Of a stretch of 64,000 bases of DNA, positions 50,983 through 63,461 are shown piece after piece (position 1 is the first letter of the stretch; every line of letters starts with the position of its first letter). The stretch spans positions 1-64,000 of the forward strand of contig VICG01000010.1 in NCBI GenBank assembly GCA_008692225.1. The letters run 5' to 3'. A program made the translations under genes and the position numbers. Below the pieces are notes generated by a model. It ran no database searches and was not told the origin of the DNA. It was given only the letters and a program-made list of their open reading frames with translations. Origin of the DNA: Monilinia fructicola (Eukaryota > Ascomycota > Leotiomycetes > Helotiales > Sclerotiniaceae).

Positions 50983-52778
50983 ATGGCCACCGCAATCGAT
51001 ACCATGACATTGGCAGATAGGCAGAGAAAACCAAAGGATGTGAATATGCCTCCAGAGAACGAGCGATACTTGAGAGCATGTTCAGACATTGCTAGTGCTT
51101 TGGTACAAGATCATGAATCTCAACAGGATCCAAATGCGACAAAGAGAGATATCAATTTGAATAGTTTTACGAGCCAAAATGTCCAAACGTCATAAGCTCA
51201 GCAATATTCCACCATTGACTGCTATCATTGCCGCTATTCCAGAACATTATAAGAAGTATATCCTTCCAAAGTTGATCGCAAAACCTATTAGTATGTATTC
51301 TCTTATGAATTAAATTCGGCGGGACTAATAATTTCATAGGAAGTGCTTCCGGTATTGCTGTCGTCGCAGTGATGTGTAAACCACATCGATGTCCTCATAT
51401 TGCCTACACAGGAAACATTTGCGTTTATTGCCCTGGTGGGCCGGATTCCGATTTCGAATATTCTACACAATCATATACTGGTTATGAACCAACCTCGATG
51501 AGAGCTATTCGAGCACGATACGACCCTTTCGAACAAGCTAGAGGAAGAGTAGACCAAATCAAGTCTTTGGGCCACAGCGTCGATAAGGTTGAATATATCA
51601 TTATGGGTGGTACTTTCATGTCATTATCTGAAAGCTACAGAGATGGATTTATTTCTCAATTACACAATGCTCTTAGTGGATACCAAGGAAATAATGTCGA
51701 TGAAGCAGTTCAAGCCGGAGAGATGAGTAACATCAAATGTGTTGGTATTACAATTGAAACTCGACCGGATTATTGTTTGCAGCCACATTTGTCTGCAATG
51801 TTGAGATACGGAATGTACTCGTTTAGAAATTGGTGTACAATCTCTATATGAGGATGTTGCTCGAGATACCAACAGAGGTCATACTGTCGCTTCGGTCGCA
51901 GAAACATTCTGTCTAGCAAAGGATGCTGGTTTCAAAGTTGTCAGTCATATGATGCCAGATTTACCAAATGTTGGAATGGAAAGAGACTTGGACCAATTCA
52001 GAGAATATTTCGAAAACCCCGCGTTCAGAACTGATGGACTCAAAATTTACCCAACCCTAGTCATTCGTGGAACCGGTTTATATGAACTTTGGAGAACTGG
52101 CAGATATAAGAACTACACACCAAATGCCTTGATCGATATAGTTGCTAGAATTCTCGCTCTCGTACCACCGTGGACTCGTATCTATCGTGTTCAAAGAGAT
52201 ATCCCAATGCCTTTGGTTACATCTGGTGTTGAGAATGGAAATCTTCGGGAACTTGCTTTGAGCAGAATGAAGGATTTCGGTACTACCTGTCGTGACGTTC
52301 GACTCGTGAAGTTGGTATAAATGAAGTCAAGAATAAGATTCGTCCTTCTCAAGTTGAGCTTGTACGAAGAGATTATACCGCAAACAAAGGTTGGGAGACA
52401 TTTTTAGCATATGAAGATCCAAAGCAAGATATCCTTATTGGACTACTTCGATTGAGAAAGTGTTCCTCAACACATACCTTCAGACCTGAACTTACTGGAC
52501 AACCGACTAGTATAATTCGTGAACTTCACGTTTATGGTTCAGCTGTACCCGTTCATGCTCGTGATCCAAGGAAGTTTCAACATCAAGGCTATGGTACATT
52601 GCTCATGGAAGAAGCAGAAAGAATTGCTCGAAATGAGCATGGAAGCACAAAGATAAGTGTCATCAGTGGTGTTGGTACCAGAGATTATTATCGAAGGTTA
52701 GGCTATTGGCTTGATGGTCCTTACATGAGTAAGATGCTGCCACCAAAGGATGATGAGGATAGTGATGATGATTTTTGA
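50983..52778 (+). CDS. ELP3: Elongator complex catalytic subunit Elp3
   Basis: Exons are 50983-51290 and 51340-52778 (49-nt intron), giving about 581 aa when three indels are allowed for. Elp3 is the radical-SAM and acetyl-CoA enzyme of Elongator that modifies tRNA wobble uridine. [20 protein letters not shown] carries the iron-sulfur Cys cluster, then [37 protein letters not shown], and the C-terminal GNAT acetyltransferase [15 protein letters not shown] with [17 protein letters not shown] and [16 protein letters not shown]. The acidic tail DDEDSDDDF ends it. Frame changes: one extra T in 51165-51168, one extra A at 51812-51813, and one base missing between 52302 and 52303. A well-conserved core gene with three isolated indels is most simply an assembly problem. 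ATG at 50983 has good context; an in-frame upstream codon at 50920 is less likely. Confidence 0.95.
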
Positions 52779-54583
52779 TTTCGAAGCATCCAAATCATTC
52801 ACTCTACTCGTCCCTCGGCTATGAAATCTATTATCACAATGCTTACCCGGCAATTCATGATCATCATCTTTATCCATGATGGTGGCGCAGTAGTCTTACA
52901 GAAGTCTCATATATCAAAAATACACTGAGTATATATACTTGGGGATCTCAGACCTTTACTCTTAGCAGGATGCTTTTCCACATTTAGCAAGGAGCTTAAG
53001 TTTATGTGACAAAACTCAACCCGAGAGTTTCTCCTAGCCACATTGTTGCCAGAAAAAGCAATTGATGTTCTGGATGAACCAACACTCTCGCTTCGTGGTC
53101 TTGCATTCACGGAGAATTAGGGGAGTATCTTCCATGCTGAAGATGTATTGGATACTGTTCTCGCCCATATTGTCATCCGTGGACATTCAGCTTGGCTTCT
53201 CAATAACATATTGAATCATTCCAGGATTTGTCCTCAATTTATAGTTCTCTTCCAGCCAAATCAGTCGGATGATTGTCAGAGCTTGTAGGATGAAGCCAAG
53301 TGATCAGGATTCCATACGAAAAACTAGATCCGAATGTAAGAAGTCATAGTTCAATGAAATCACCTCAAGTCCAACACCTCAGTTTTGTAATATCTTTGGT
53401 TCAATTGCATAGTGTGATTTTAAAACAGTGTTTGCTCGTGCCGTAAGATAGCAGTTGAAAGATGCAAGATGTATCAAATTAACCACCTACTCAGCTTAAA
53501 TATATATGCAAAGATGTGGCACAATGCGTCCTTTTGACCATTCCCTATTACGTCTATTTTAAGGTTAATCTATAAATGCGGGAAGTGACTGTGACTGCAT
53601 GATGATTTATCTGTACAGTATCTGCAGTAAGCAGTTAAAAATTTTCACATGATTACATTGGATCTTCTCGAGATAATCTCCATATTGAATGTTCCAAGAA
53701 TTTATGATTATCGCAATTGTCTTTCTACTTTTGTTCGCCAGATTTGCTTGAAAGTTCAATACTTCCATATGTTTGACATGAGACAGCAAGTCTGAATGAT
53801 GGAAATAACCTTCAATCGATTTCAGCAAGATTTAATGCTCATCGTAATCCTTCATATATCTGTTCAATACCAGTATAAATTTGGATATTAGTCCTTTCTA
53901 TTCTACTATGTCTCCTTTTCGCGTCAAGTTTTTGTGCTATTGTCCCAATTGAAACATTCATTCTCACCAATTTATAGTCTTTCCATCATCATAGTTGATG
54001 ACAGACTATTGGTTCTCTCAGCTGTGTCATCAAAAATATTCAGATTGTGGTGGCTATGCAGAGGGGAACTAGGAGTTCCGATTATTCAGTCGGCTGAGTC
54101 GTCCGATTTCCCAAAATTTGCTTTCAGACTCATTGGCGCTTACAATTACACGCGCGGAGATACTATTTCAAGATATTTGGCGTTTCTGCGCCTCTCCTAT
54201 ATTTCTGCATTATTGGTCCAGCAACCAAAGCCGACCTATACGTGAACACTTTTTTGCTTCTAAAGCTTTGAAGAGAAAAGGTAATTGAAGTCATCATTGC
54301 GGCTTAATCTAAAATATACTGTAAGCTGGCCTGAGCCTTTCATCCAAATCTGGAGAAGAGAGAAGAAGTATAGTGAAGCGACTCTACTGAACCTATACAT
54401 CTTTGGCTATATAGTTGACCCTTTGGCAAACTGTGTTTTTTTTTTCTCTTTTCATCATCGTCATCATCATAACATCAACACTTACAACTTCCAATCTTTT
54501 ACGAATTTCTTTTCTTTCACAGTTTTCTTTTCTTGTTTCTTTCATAAGCGTCATTCGGTTTTTGGATTGCCTATTTATTCAAA
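52779..54583. other. Intergenic, no gene recognised
   Basis: 1.8 kb with no supported gene. Weak frames at 52907-53110 and 53607-53828 (bottom) and 53934-54245 (top) lack motifs. A CT-rich stretch with TTCATCATCGTCATCATC at about 54445-54480 is a typical fungal pyrimidine-rich leader of the next gene. Confidence 0.55.
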
Positions 54584-55703
54584 ATGTATAATCCAAACCT
54601 TGTCTTCGGAATCTCTTACCTCATCGCCCTTGTTGCTGCAGCTCCTCTATCCACCGGCAATGACTTCCTTGCTGCTGTAACTGCAACAGATACAGGCCCA
54701 TTACTAGCAATTCAAACGGCTGCCCATGGTTCCCTCTCCAATATTGCACCACCCGCCGCACTAGTTGGAGGAAAGGATAGCCTCACCAACTTCCAATTGG
54801 TCAACTTCAACGAGAACATGGAAGTGGCCTTCTTCAACCAACTCATACATAATATCTCCACAAATACCCACGGATTCACATTCAAACAGTCCAGATGAAA
54901 AAGACCAAGTACTCAATAACTTGATTGCCATCGAGGCGCAAGAAAAATTACATGCAATTAATGCCGGCAAAGCTATAGTCAGATTCACCAATGATACCAA
55001 CGCCATCATCCAACCCTGCAAATATGACTTCCCAGTCACCAACTTCAAGGAAGCTATAGCAACAGCATCTTTGTTTACCGATGTAACTATGGGTACATTG
55101 GGCGATATACAAACCAACTTTGGCACCAACGGTGATTCCAAATTCATCCGTGGTGTAGCGGCATCACTTGGACAAGAAGGCGAACAAAATGGATACTTTC
55201 GCTTAATTCTCAACAAGATTCCATCTGCCCTCCCATTTTTGACCGCCAGCACAAGGGATTTCGCATTCAGCGCCGTGAATCAAAACTTTGTCATCGAAGG
55301 AAGTTGCCCAAATAGTAACACTATCCCTCTCAAGAAACTACAAAAGCTTACCGCCACTCAACCCGACACGATCAACGCCAACTCCACCATCAAATTCACA
55401 TTCCAGCTCAACCCCACTCAAAGCTACACAAATACCTGGGGAGACAAATGCAAAGGACTATCACTCGTGTATATCAACCAACAAAATAAACCCGTGGTTC
55501 AACAATGGGAAAGCATTAGTTTACAAGCCGATCAAAAGACGGTTATTGCTACCGCCAAATTCCAATTCGACGCGGGGGCTGCGAAGGGAGCTCCTGGGAA
55601 TGGGTTAACGTTGGCGGCTTTGGCGGTTGGGGATGATTTTGCGAATATTTCGGAGGTTTCTGATAAGGCTGTTTTTGGACCGGCTTTGATTGAGGTTAAT
55701 TGA
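54584..55703 (+). CDS. Rds1/ferritin-like secreted protein
   Basis: MYNPNLVFGISYLIALVAAA is a signal peptide after a CT-rich leader. The rest resembles fungal Rds1-type (ferritin-like domain) proteins linked to starvation or sexual-development responses: FQLVNFNENMEVAFFNQLIH, NNLIAIEAQEKLHAINAGKA, KYDFPVTNFKEAIATASLFT, ASLGQEGEQNGYFRLILNKI. The E...E/H-containing helices fit a ferritin-like fold, but the metal ligands are not provable here. The C-terminal ~120 residues are a beta-rich region ending FGPALIEVN. The frame changes in the A-run 54894-54896 (one A too many), between GFTF and NSPDEKDQVL. Corrected length is about 372 aa. Apart from that, the gene is uninterrupted and intronless. Confidence 0.8.
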
Positions 55704-57694
55704 ATGGAATTGAGGTTTTAGGGGTAATGGGGTATGGATTATGAATCATGACCGTAATGACATAGCATAGCGTTAACTGTTTCTGGTTTGGTCCATGTAG
55801 GGTGATGGATTGGGCTTGGTGGGTGGTGTTTGGTGTTTGGTTTTAGATTTCTCTTCATTTTTTCCTTTATGGGCAATCCTGTCTTTACCTTCATAATTCG
55901 AGTCTAGACGCATAGCTTGCAATATTTCTGAGTTTCACTCACGATACCATGATAGAATTTAGCTAAATCATACCCGTCATTTGTTCTAATATTATTTTGA
56001 ACATATTTTCAGTGTCTTTCATCTCACCAGTTGGAATCCAAACAAACAATGCATATGTCGCGCATGACAGAATGATAAAACCATGCCGTCAACCACAGTA
56101 ACCCCCTAAACCTCACTCACCATTTAACGAGGGTGACCTTAATATTTTCTCCCCATCCTTCTCCTTCTGATCCCGCACATAGAATCTTGGGCATGAACAA
56201 AGAAACACAGGAATTGAGACACACAGCATGAAATAGAATCGTTGATATATGGATTTTGTGGAACATGATGAACCCTCCTTCCCGGCTGATAGAACTAACA
56301 CATTCTCCAACTTCCACACCCACACCCACACCCACACCCATACTCATGCTCATGCTCATGCTCATCGATCCCCTCGCCCTTCCGCGCACATCTCTCCCAA
56401 AACTTCCCGTACATATGTAGAGTGTAGAATTTCCCAATGCAAACATAATACCATACCATACAATGCCATCTCCCCCACCCCATTCCATTTTACACATAGC
56501 ACGATCAAAGATTATATCCATCCAATTTCACACACCATGAGAACTATCAGATACTGTATCCTTCTTTCAACCACACCAACCACATCAATCACCAGAACCC
56601 CCAAGCTCCCCAAACCTCAACCGTCCATCCATCTCCTCAACTACATCCCAATATCTCTCTACCTTTCTACCTCTCTACCTCTCTACCTCTCTATCTCTCT
56701 ACCTTTCTACCTCTCTACCTCTCTACCTCTCTACCTCTCTACCTCCTCTCTCTACCTCTCTACCTCTCTACCTCTCTACCTCTCTACCTCTCTACCTACC
56801 TCTCTACCTCTCTACCTCTCTACCTCTCTATCTCTCTACCTTTCTACCTCTCTACCTCTCTCCCTCTCTCCCAAGCCACCCCACCCCGCCTCCCTTTAAC
56901 CACACCCCCTCCCACGTGACACACACTCACACAGCCAACTCTTATCGATAAGCCTCCCAACCAAGTTCCGACTTCCAACCCACCAATCCACAAACCCAGC
57001 CAAGACCTCCGTCCCCGACCCGACAGACACCGCGTTGTGAAAAAATTTTCACCCGTAATCACCCGATCGGTTGGTTAGAACTTAGGTGTGTATGTATGTA
57101 AAGCATGTCATCAGTACAGTAAAGTTAGTAAACGTGTAGGAAGGAAGTCTGTATCTATGTGTGCAAATAAAACACCATCAGGACCGCGGCCCCAGATATT
57201 GAGATGCCGAGCGATTTGAGTTATTTGAGTTGAGTAGGGGGAGGTAGGAGGTTCTAGATTAATTTTTATATGCATGACAGTCAAGAGGTCATGTCAAAGG
57301 TCGACGACGGCAAAAGGTCAATGAGCATTGCCAATGACATTGATGCAAAGCAAAAGCAGAAAACAAAAAAAAGATAGGTATACGTTTCTTTCATTGATAG
57401 TTTACAGGAAGGACCCTTTGAGAGAGGGGCAATTCATCATCTGTCTGTATGTTCGTCTAATGTAGAAATTCTATGCTCTAATATAGGAAGGAAGAAGAGA
57501 GGAAATCCAATCTATAAAATGCATTGATCTTTCTATATTATCCATCCAAACCATCGATATGCAACTGCATGCAAAGTCCATAACGTAACAATGCACCGTT
57601 GATCTATACCACCACGAGCCCTTCCCCATCTCCATCCACCATATTTATACACATCTCTCACCCCCTCTCATTTCATATAGCCATGACGAGACAT
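55704..57694. repeat. Intergenic with (TCTACC)n-type microsatellite
   Basis: CACACC repeats lie at about 56316-56340, GCTCAT repeats at about 56345-56363, and a ~220 bp TCTACCTC/TCTATCTC array at about 56655-56870. The open frame 56249-56899 across these is a repeat artefact. There is nothing else until the ATP synthase gene. Confidence 0.7.
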
Positions 57695-58328
57695 TTACAA
57701 GAACTTGGCCATCATAGCAACCATGAGATCGAAAAGACCGATGGCCTCGACGAAAGCGAAACCCAAAATGGCGTAGGAGAAGAGTTGTCCACGCAAGCTT
57801 GGGTTACGGGCAAACGGCTTGCAAGAGAGCAGCGAAGACGAGACCGATACCAACACCGGCACCAGCAAGACCGATAGCGGCGGCACCTCCCATACCGAGA
57901 TTTTGGGAAGCTTGAACGAGAGCGTTGGCCATTTCGGAGGAGTATGGGCGGCGGGCGGCGAATTGAGTCTTGGAGAGGATTTGGCTGGTTTGTTGACGCT
58001 TGACGGCTTGGAAAGCAGTCTTGGAGGTCTTGCTCATGGCTGTGTGGGGAAGAAAATTTTGTTAGCGAGGTGTTCTTTCATCCATTGAATTTCGTCGACA
58101 GGTATATGGTGAAGAGGAAGATGAGATGTATCGAATCGTTATACAATTGAAGCTTGATGAAAGCTCAATTGATCATTTTTTTGATGACAGCGAGGTGGAT
58201 TAGAGAGCTAAAAGCTTACCAGTGAAGGTACGTTGAGCACCAAGGTTGGATCGAACCATTGGGCGGGCAACCTTTGCGGAAGCAGATCCCATGAGGGAAG
58301 CCATCTTAGGAGCAACACGAGCGGCCAT
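57695..58328 (-). CDS. ATP9: ATP synthase subunit 9 (c-ring), nuclear-encoded mitochondrial
   Basis: Two exons, 58220-58328 and 57695-58039. The product is about 150 aa after one correction. The N-terminal ~70 residues ([20 protein letters not shown] through ARRPYSSEM) are a long mitochondrial import presequence. The mature part is the two-helix c subunit: [20 protein letters not shown] then [14 protein letters not shown], followed by [20 protein letters not shown] and [14 protein letters not shown], with the proton-carrying Glu in the second helix (FVEAIG). It forms the rotary proton channel of F1Fo ATP synthase in the inner membrane. The frame breaks in the loop at the A-run 57812-57814 (one base too many), where the top-strand reading gives CKPFARNPS. 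Loss of this gene should be lethal for respiration, so the break is almost certainly an assembly error. Confidence 0.95.
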
Positions 58329-59237
58329 TGTATTGGATGTGTGTTGAAGTAGACTCGAAAAAATGAGGTTTTTGGAGATAGGTATGTGTGAGTGGAGATG
58401 GAAGACTTCGAGTGTTGACAATCGAAAGAAGTTTTGTTACTTGGTGTGGTGGGAAAGAATGGGAAGGGCGGAAGGAGAAACAGGAAAAATTGAGCTAAGG
58501 ATGTGACTATTTTGGATCTAGCTCCGTTTAATAGTCGGTGCTTTCATTTTATTGTTTCCTTGAAATTTAGGAAATAAATATGTAAATATGATGAAATGGG
58601 GAAATGCGTGTTGATTTATGTGTTGATTCGATAGAAATTATAAAGGTAATATTGTAATATGTGGACCACACTCCACTTAAATTTAGATTGTCTCCTATCA
58701 GATGAAGTAGAGGGATATAATGACTGATATATAAGGCTGAGTATTATATATTGTATCTAGGTATCCATCTAGGTAACCTGAGAATCAAGAGAAACCTGCA
58801 ACTGTTATGTGTACCTAAGCAGGTATATGATATGTTTCAAGTAGATGTCCCTATAAGCAGGTATATGATATGTTCAAGTAGCCCTGGAGATGTGCCTATA
58901 TACCCATGGATAGATGACTATATCTATAAGTAGATATGATATCAGGTGAATATCTCTACAAGTAGATATTTTTATAGGTAGATAGTAAACATGTAAGAAA
59001 TAGGTAAACTCTTCAACGAGATTACAAGAGGATATACCGGAATAGTTGGGGAAGTGAGGGATGTACATAGAGTATATTGATAACTATTAGTATATTGATG
59101 TAGTATATTAACACAACATATCAATAATGTTGCAGCAAGTATATTGATACCGTATACTAATAATCTAGTATAATGTTGATACAATATATCAACACAGTAT
59201 CCGGGTCTAACCACCAAATAAATATACAGAGTAATTA
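58329..59237. other. Intergenic, no gene recognised
   Basis: Upstream of the ATP synthase gene. It contains several AGCAGGTATATGATATGTT and AAGTAGATAT repeats at about 58819-58980, and TATTGATA runs at about 59070-59200. I see no gene. Confidence 0.5.
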
Positions 59238-59490
59238 CTTGGTGTTGTTTTGGGTCTATGCCGGGGTAAAAATCTACAAAATAGCCATACCTTTTAAATG
59301 CTTTTTTATATATTATAAAACTTTCATCTTTAAGAATTTAAATATACTAAACGTTTATTTTTTAACTTAATAATACTATAGAGCATTTTTTATAGTTTTT
59401 AATGGATTCGTTAATTTATTATAATTTTTTAAAATAAATTCCGTTTTCAGTTAATTTTTTAGCCCGGCATTGACCCAAAACAACGCCAAG
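59238..59490. mobile_element. 253 bp MITE with TA target duplication
   Basis: The left end CTTGGTGTTGTTTTGGGTC (59238 on) and the reverse complement of the right end (ending 59490) match over about 34 bases with three differences, through TATGCCGGGGTAAAAA. Both sides are flanked by TA (59236-59237, 59491-59492), as for Tc1/mariner-derived miniature elements. The ~185 bp interior is AT-rich and non-coding. Confidence 0.88.
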
Positions 59491-60941
59491 TATACTCCGT
59501 ATAGTACCTGTGGATATGCTAATTGGTTGGTTGACCACATATCAAAAGTCCTACCTCGTTTATATCTTTGATGCCCGAGTACCTACGGAGTCCTGTACGG
59601 AGTAGTATCTGACTTGACTGACCAGTGGACTACTTTAGCTATGGATGGCCCCGGGGTACACTACTACTACTGTACTACTCCGTAGGTATCAATGCATCAA
59701 AATGCCACGAATCATTTTGAAAGATTGCAATTCCACTTTTTATAAAATCAGAAAACAAATGCAAAAGAAGCTTGAATTAAGAATTGAACTTGCTAGTATT
59801 GTATTTTGTTTATATTCAATCAATGGAAACTTTTCTTGTACTCTGTATAACATGATATTTGCTTTGTTTTGGTTAGAAGATGATGTTTGAGTCCCCCCGC
59901 CCTCCCCCTGAATTCCGTCGGAAAAGATCGGAATTTGGTGAGAATCTTATTAATTGCAAAGGTAAGGACTCAGGGCGGAGGATAAAGGAAGTCAGAAATC
60001 AGTTGGCTTTGGTGAGAACTTTATGTAAATTTCCATATAACCTCAAAGTTCAAATCAGTCTATCATCCATTATTCTTTAACTTTGAATAAGGGTAATTAG
60101 TATTCAGTATCCTCTTCATAAAATCATGCAGTACAGTAATTGAATAGAAAACAAGGTGGAAGTTGAGTGGAATCCCTCGTACAGTCAATTATGGCCCCTT
60201 TCATTCTTTCATTCTTTCATTCTTTCCCTCTCCTCTGTCAACTTCTCTTACTTCTCTCACTTCTTTCATACAGTCAAACAACTCCGTACAGCAGAACTAT
60301 CATCATCAACATAAGGAAAAACAAACTATGAGATGCATCAGTGGAGCTTTCGTGAGGGGTAAACCTAGTCTTCAAGAATCAAGACCCATCAATGATGGAT
60401 CTACTAGAATAAACTATTCCTAGAAGGTCCAACCATACTTGAATTAACCGTTTTATACAGTACTTGTCTGATTTATATGATTGTATCACTGGAACATTAA
60501 TCAAGATTCAAGAGGTCCACCCACCACCACGTTGAAAAGGTACAGAATGAACTATTTATTGAAACCATGACCTCTTCTCGTAAACCAATTATTCATTACC
60601 GTGAGATCTTTCGGAAATGAAGAAAGAGTATATTGCACATCAAAAATCTTCACGTGTATGCAGGAATACACACATATTATGAAGTCGACTACTGGACAAA
60701 GCCATTCCGTTGATCAGAATCTGCGAACCAAGAAACATAAAATCGAATCTATGAGCTGAGGTCTATGAGGCGATGAGTCGAGGTCGAGGTCGAGGTCGAG
60801 GTCGAGGTCGAGCATGATATTGAGATTAAGGTTGGGGATAAGCTTGAAGATGCACTTGAGCTTGAGCTTGAGATTATTCGTTTGATGCAGATGTGATGGA
60901 TTTATTTTTTCCCTCCCTCCAAGTGTTGTGGACGAAGCCTG

Positions 60942-61037
<96 letters not shown>

Positions 61038-62475
61038 CAACCAGGGTATTCTGGCCATTTCGATGATATAGATGGATGATGGATTTCGGGAATCCGATAA
61101 CTATATCAACACCAATGAGATCGCTCATTATATCACAAATGTCACATATATAATCGTCGAGTACGTCGCTACATATATTAGCTTTGGAAAAATACGACAG
61201 AGGAAAGAAAGGAAAGGATTACTTTGGTATTCAATCTTTCGAACGACAGTTTCCCTTTCAACATCCATCGCAATATTTCAATCCCATTGGTGGTAGGTTC
61301 TTGCGATATCTATCGACCAACAACGCGACCTCATCGATTCATTTGAACTTTGGAATTGGAAATCACACACGCACACAAATATATATATATATATATATTG
61401 ATATCTTTCTTTCTTGACCAGCCTTAGAATACCATGAGAAGGGAGTTCGCAAACAAGGTTATGTATATTTTTGGAACGGCTTTCGAGAGAACTCATGGAC
61501 TTTATGATTGCAATTACACCGTGGTAAAGTATCCAAGGAAGTGGAAATGAAGCACGTATTTTGAGAAGTTAGGATATCACTTCATGAAGTTATTCGGAGA
61601 AGGATGAGAACGACGAGAAGGGTGAATGGGATGAAAGGTTGAAGGATTGGAGGAAAGAATGAAAAAGGGAACGAAGGAATAATAAGGAAAGAACAATAAA
61701 TGATAACTGACAGAAATTAATTGTCATTTCATTCTATATTTTCTCTTGTTTTTCTTGTTTCCCTTGTTTCCCTTGTTTCCCTTGTTTCCCTTTTCCCTTT
61801 TCCCTTTGTCCCCCTTGTTCCTTCCTCATGTCGCATTGCATATCCGATGAGACGACTTTTGGTGCGGGGTAATCCATTTCAAGTAATACCATATCACGTG
61901 GGACGACGTGTTCCCTGGTTGAGGTGATACAGTCAAGCAAGTGCTACCCGTGGACCTTTCTTTCCTTCTCATTTCTAAGGGGAGACCTCGGGAGTTTCAA
62001 TTGAGGATTACGGATTACGGATTACCAGAAAGGCAGAAGATGATACAATACAAATTATCTTTGGCCATAATATTAATATAACGTGACTTCTCTCCTCTTC
62101 TCCTTCTCCTCCCCTTTTCTTATCACTCATCTCGCTTCCGGCTTAAGAGGAATGAATCTAACCGGTTCTCAACACTCCCAAGCTCCTCATCATCGAGTCA
62201 CCCCATCGACGTCGTATTGTCTTTATTACTCATTACTCCTTACTCCTTACCCCTTACTCATTATCGCATACTACAAATATTCATTCAGTTCACGTTCACC
62301 CAATATCCCAGAACAATGTCTACTAGGTATTCATACGATGCACGACGTACAAATATCAAATTGATGTCCATCATCGATCTAGTGATCAAATATATTCAAA
62401 CCATCCCGTTTTGCTAGCAAATTCCCCATTCGGACCATTCCTGGTGGTTACAAGGGAGAAAGAGGGATAGATGTT
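59491..62475. repeat. Gene-poor interval with several simple repeats
   Basis: No supported gene. TACGGAGTA words are at 59493-59501, 59596-59604 and 59676-59684. CATTCTTT repeats are at about 60200-60225. (GAGGTC)n is at about 60779-60812, with GAGCTT repeats near 60853-60870. (CAAT)n, about 24 units, is at about 60941-61037. (TA)n is at about 61379-61400. (TTTCCCTTG)n is at about 61745-61800. Frames at 59645-60080 and 61072-61417 show no motif. Confidence 0.65.
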
Positions 62476-62479
62476 ATAT

Positions 62480-62850
62480 TATATTATACATTTCTATACG
62501 TATAAATCATTAATTATACAAAACTTATATTTAAATGATTTTTATATTTTATTATAAATATTATTCTATTCCTACTCGAGTATTTTATATTTATAATATA
62601 ATCCTAATAAAATAAATTCTTTATATTTAATAATTAATAATTAAGATATATATTAGAAATCTTGAACATTGTTAATTATAAGGAAAAAAAGAATAAATCT
62701 TGAATCTTGTATTATTATAGAAAAATTCGCATAAACACAGATCATCAACTATACAAAACTTCTAATTGGATAACTTTCATACCTTTTTCCGAAAATTATC
62801 CTATTGCTATTTTATATTTGTAATATTATCCTAACACATCCCTCTAGAAC
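62480..62850. repeat. RIP-diverged direct duplication
   Basis: About 62500-62610 and about 62730-62840 share TATACAAAACTT, then GATAACTTTCATA / TGATTTTTATATT, then TATTTTATATTTGTAATATTATCC / TATTTTATATTTATAATATAATCC. The first copy differs almost only by C-to-T and G-to-A changes, giving a strongly AT-shifted version of the second. Confidence 0.65.
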
Positions 62851-63172
62851 TCAATCCTTCTTCACAGTATCCCATCATGATATCAGCCATAGAGATACAA
62901 ACACATTCATTTCCACAACGCCAACCACACACACACATCAGCCTCCTCTCATGTACCAGGTAGCTGCCTGCCCAGAAACCCAACAATACAAACAAAATCA
63001 ACACTAGCATACCAACCCCCTCGCTTCTGTATATTAACTCAATATCATACATCAATCTGCCGATAAGACATCCTCCCTCCACCATCACAGATCTATCAGC
63101 CGGCAAAGAAGTCTCGTCTAGACGTGCCCTCACCAACGATATCATATCGTAGGCAAATCGAGCCCTGTCCAT
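62831..63172 (-). CDS. Possible small membrane protein or gene fragment
   Basis: A clean frame starting MDRARFAYDMISLVRARLDE and running through SVMVEGGCLIGRLMYDIELI has a fluent, coding-like composition. A hydrophobic stretch (MLVLILFVLLGFWAGSYLV) follows, then a Cys-rich tail. I do not recognise the family. The tail after the membrane stretch overlaps a TG-repeat region and may be read-through past the true exon end. It could be the 3' part of the partial gene to its right. Confidence 0.3.
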   Translation of the reverse strand: MDRARFAYDMISLVRARLDETSLPADRSVMVEGGCLIGRLMYDIELIYRSEGVGMLVLILFVLLGFWAGSYLVHERRLMCVCGWRCGNECVCISMADIMMGYCEEGLSSRGMC

Positions 63173-63461
63173 CCCGTTATATGTTGTCCTGCCGAAAAAT
63201 TGAGTTTTGGTTGGGCAGATTCCCTTATCTCTCTTCTCTTCGAATTCTCTTGTGTGTGTGAGAGGGAGGAGGGGGAGGGGGGCCCCGTGGGCATATCAGC
63301 TTGATATTGATTTCAGAAAGAATTCTCCATAGTCTCGGGATAAACATCAAAATTTCCAGATTCTCTGCCCCTACCCTCTGCTTGCGAATGTATATATCCT
63401 TCTGAAAACCTACATCTACGCCACCATCAACAACGCCAGACTAGAGACCAGTAGCAAGTCA

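Noticed and set aside
56249..56899. 216-residue Leu/Ser/Tyr-rich frame
   Set aside because: It is mostly the TCTACCTC microsatellite; no signal or domain outside the repeat.
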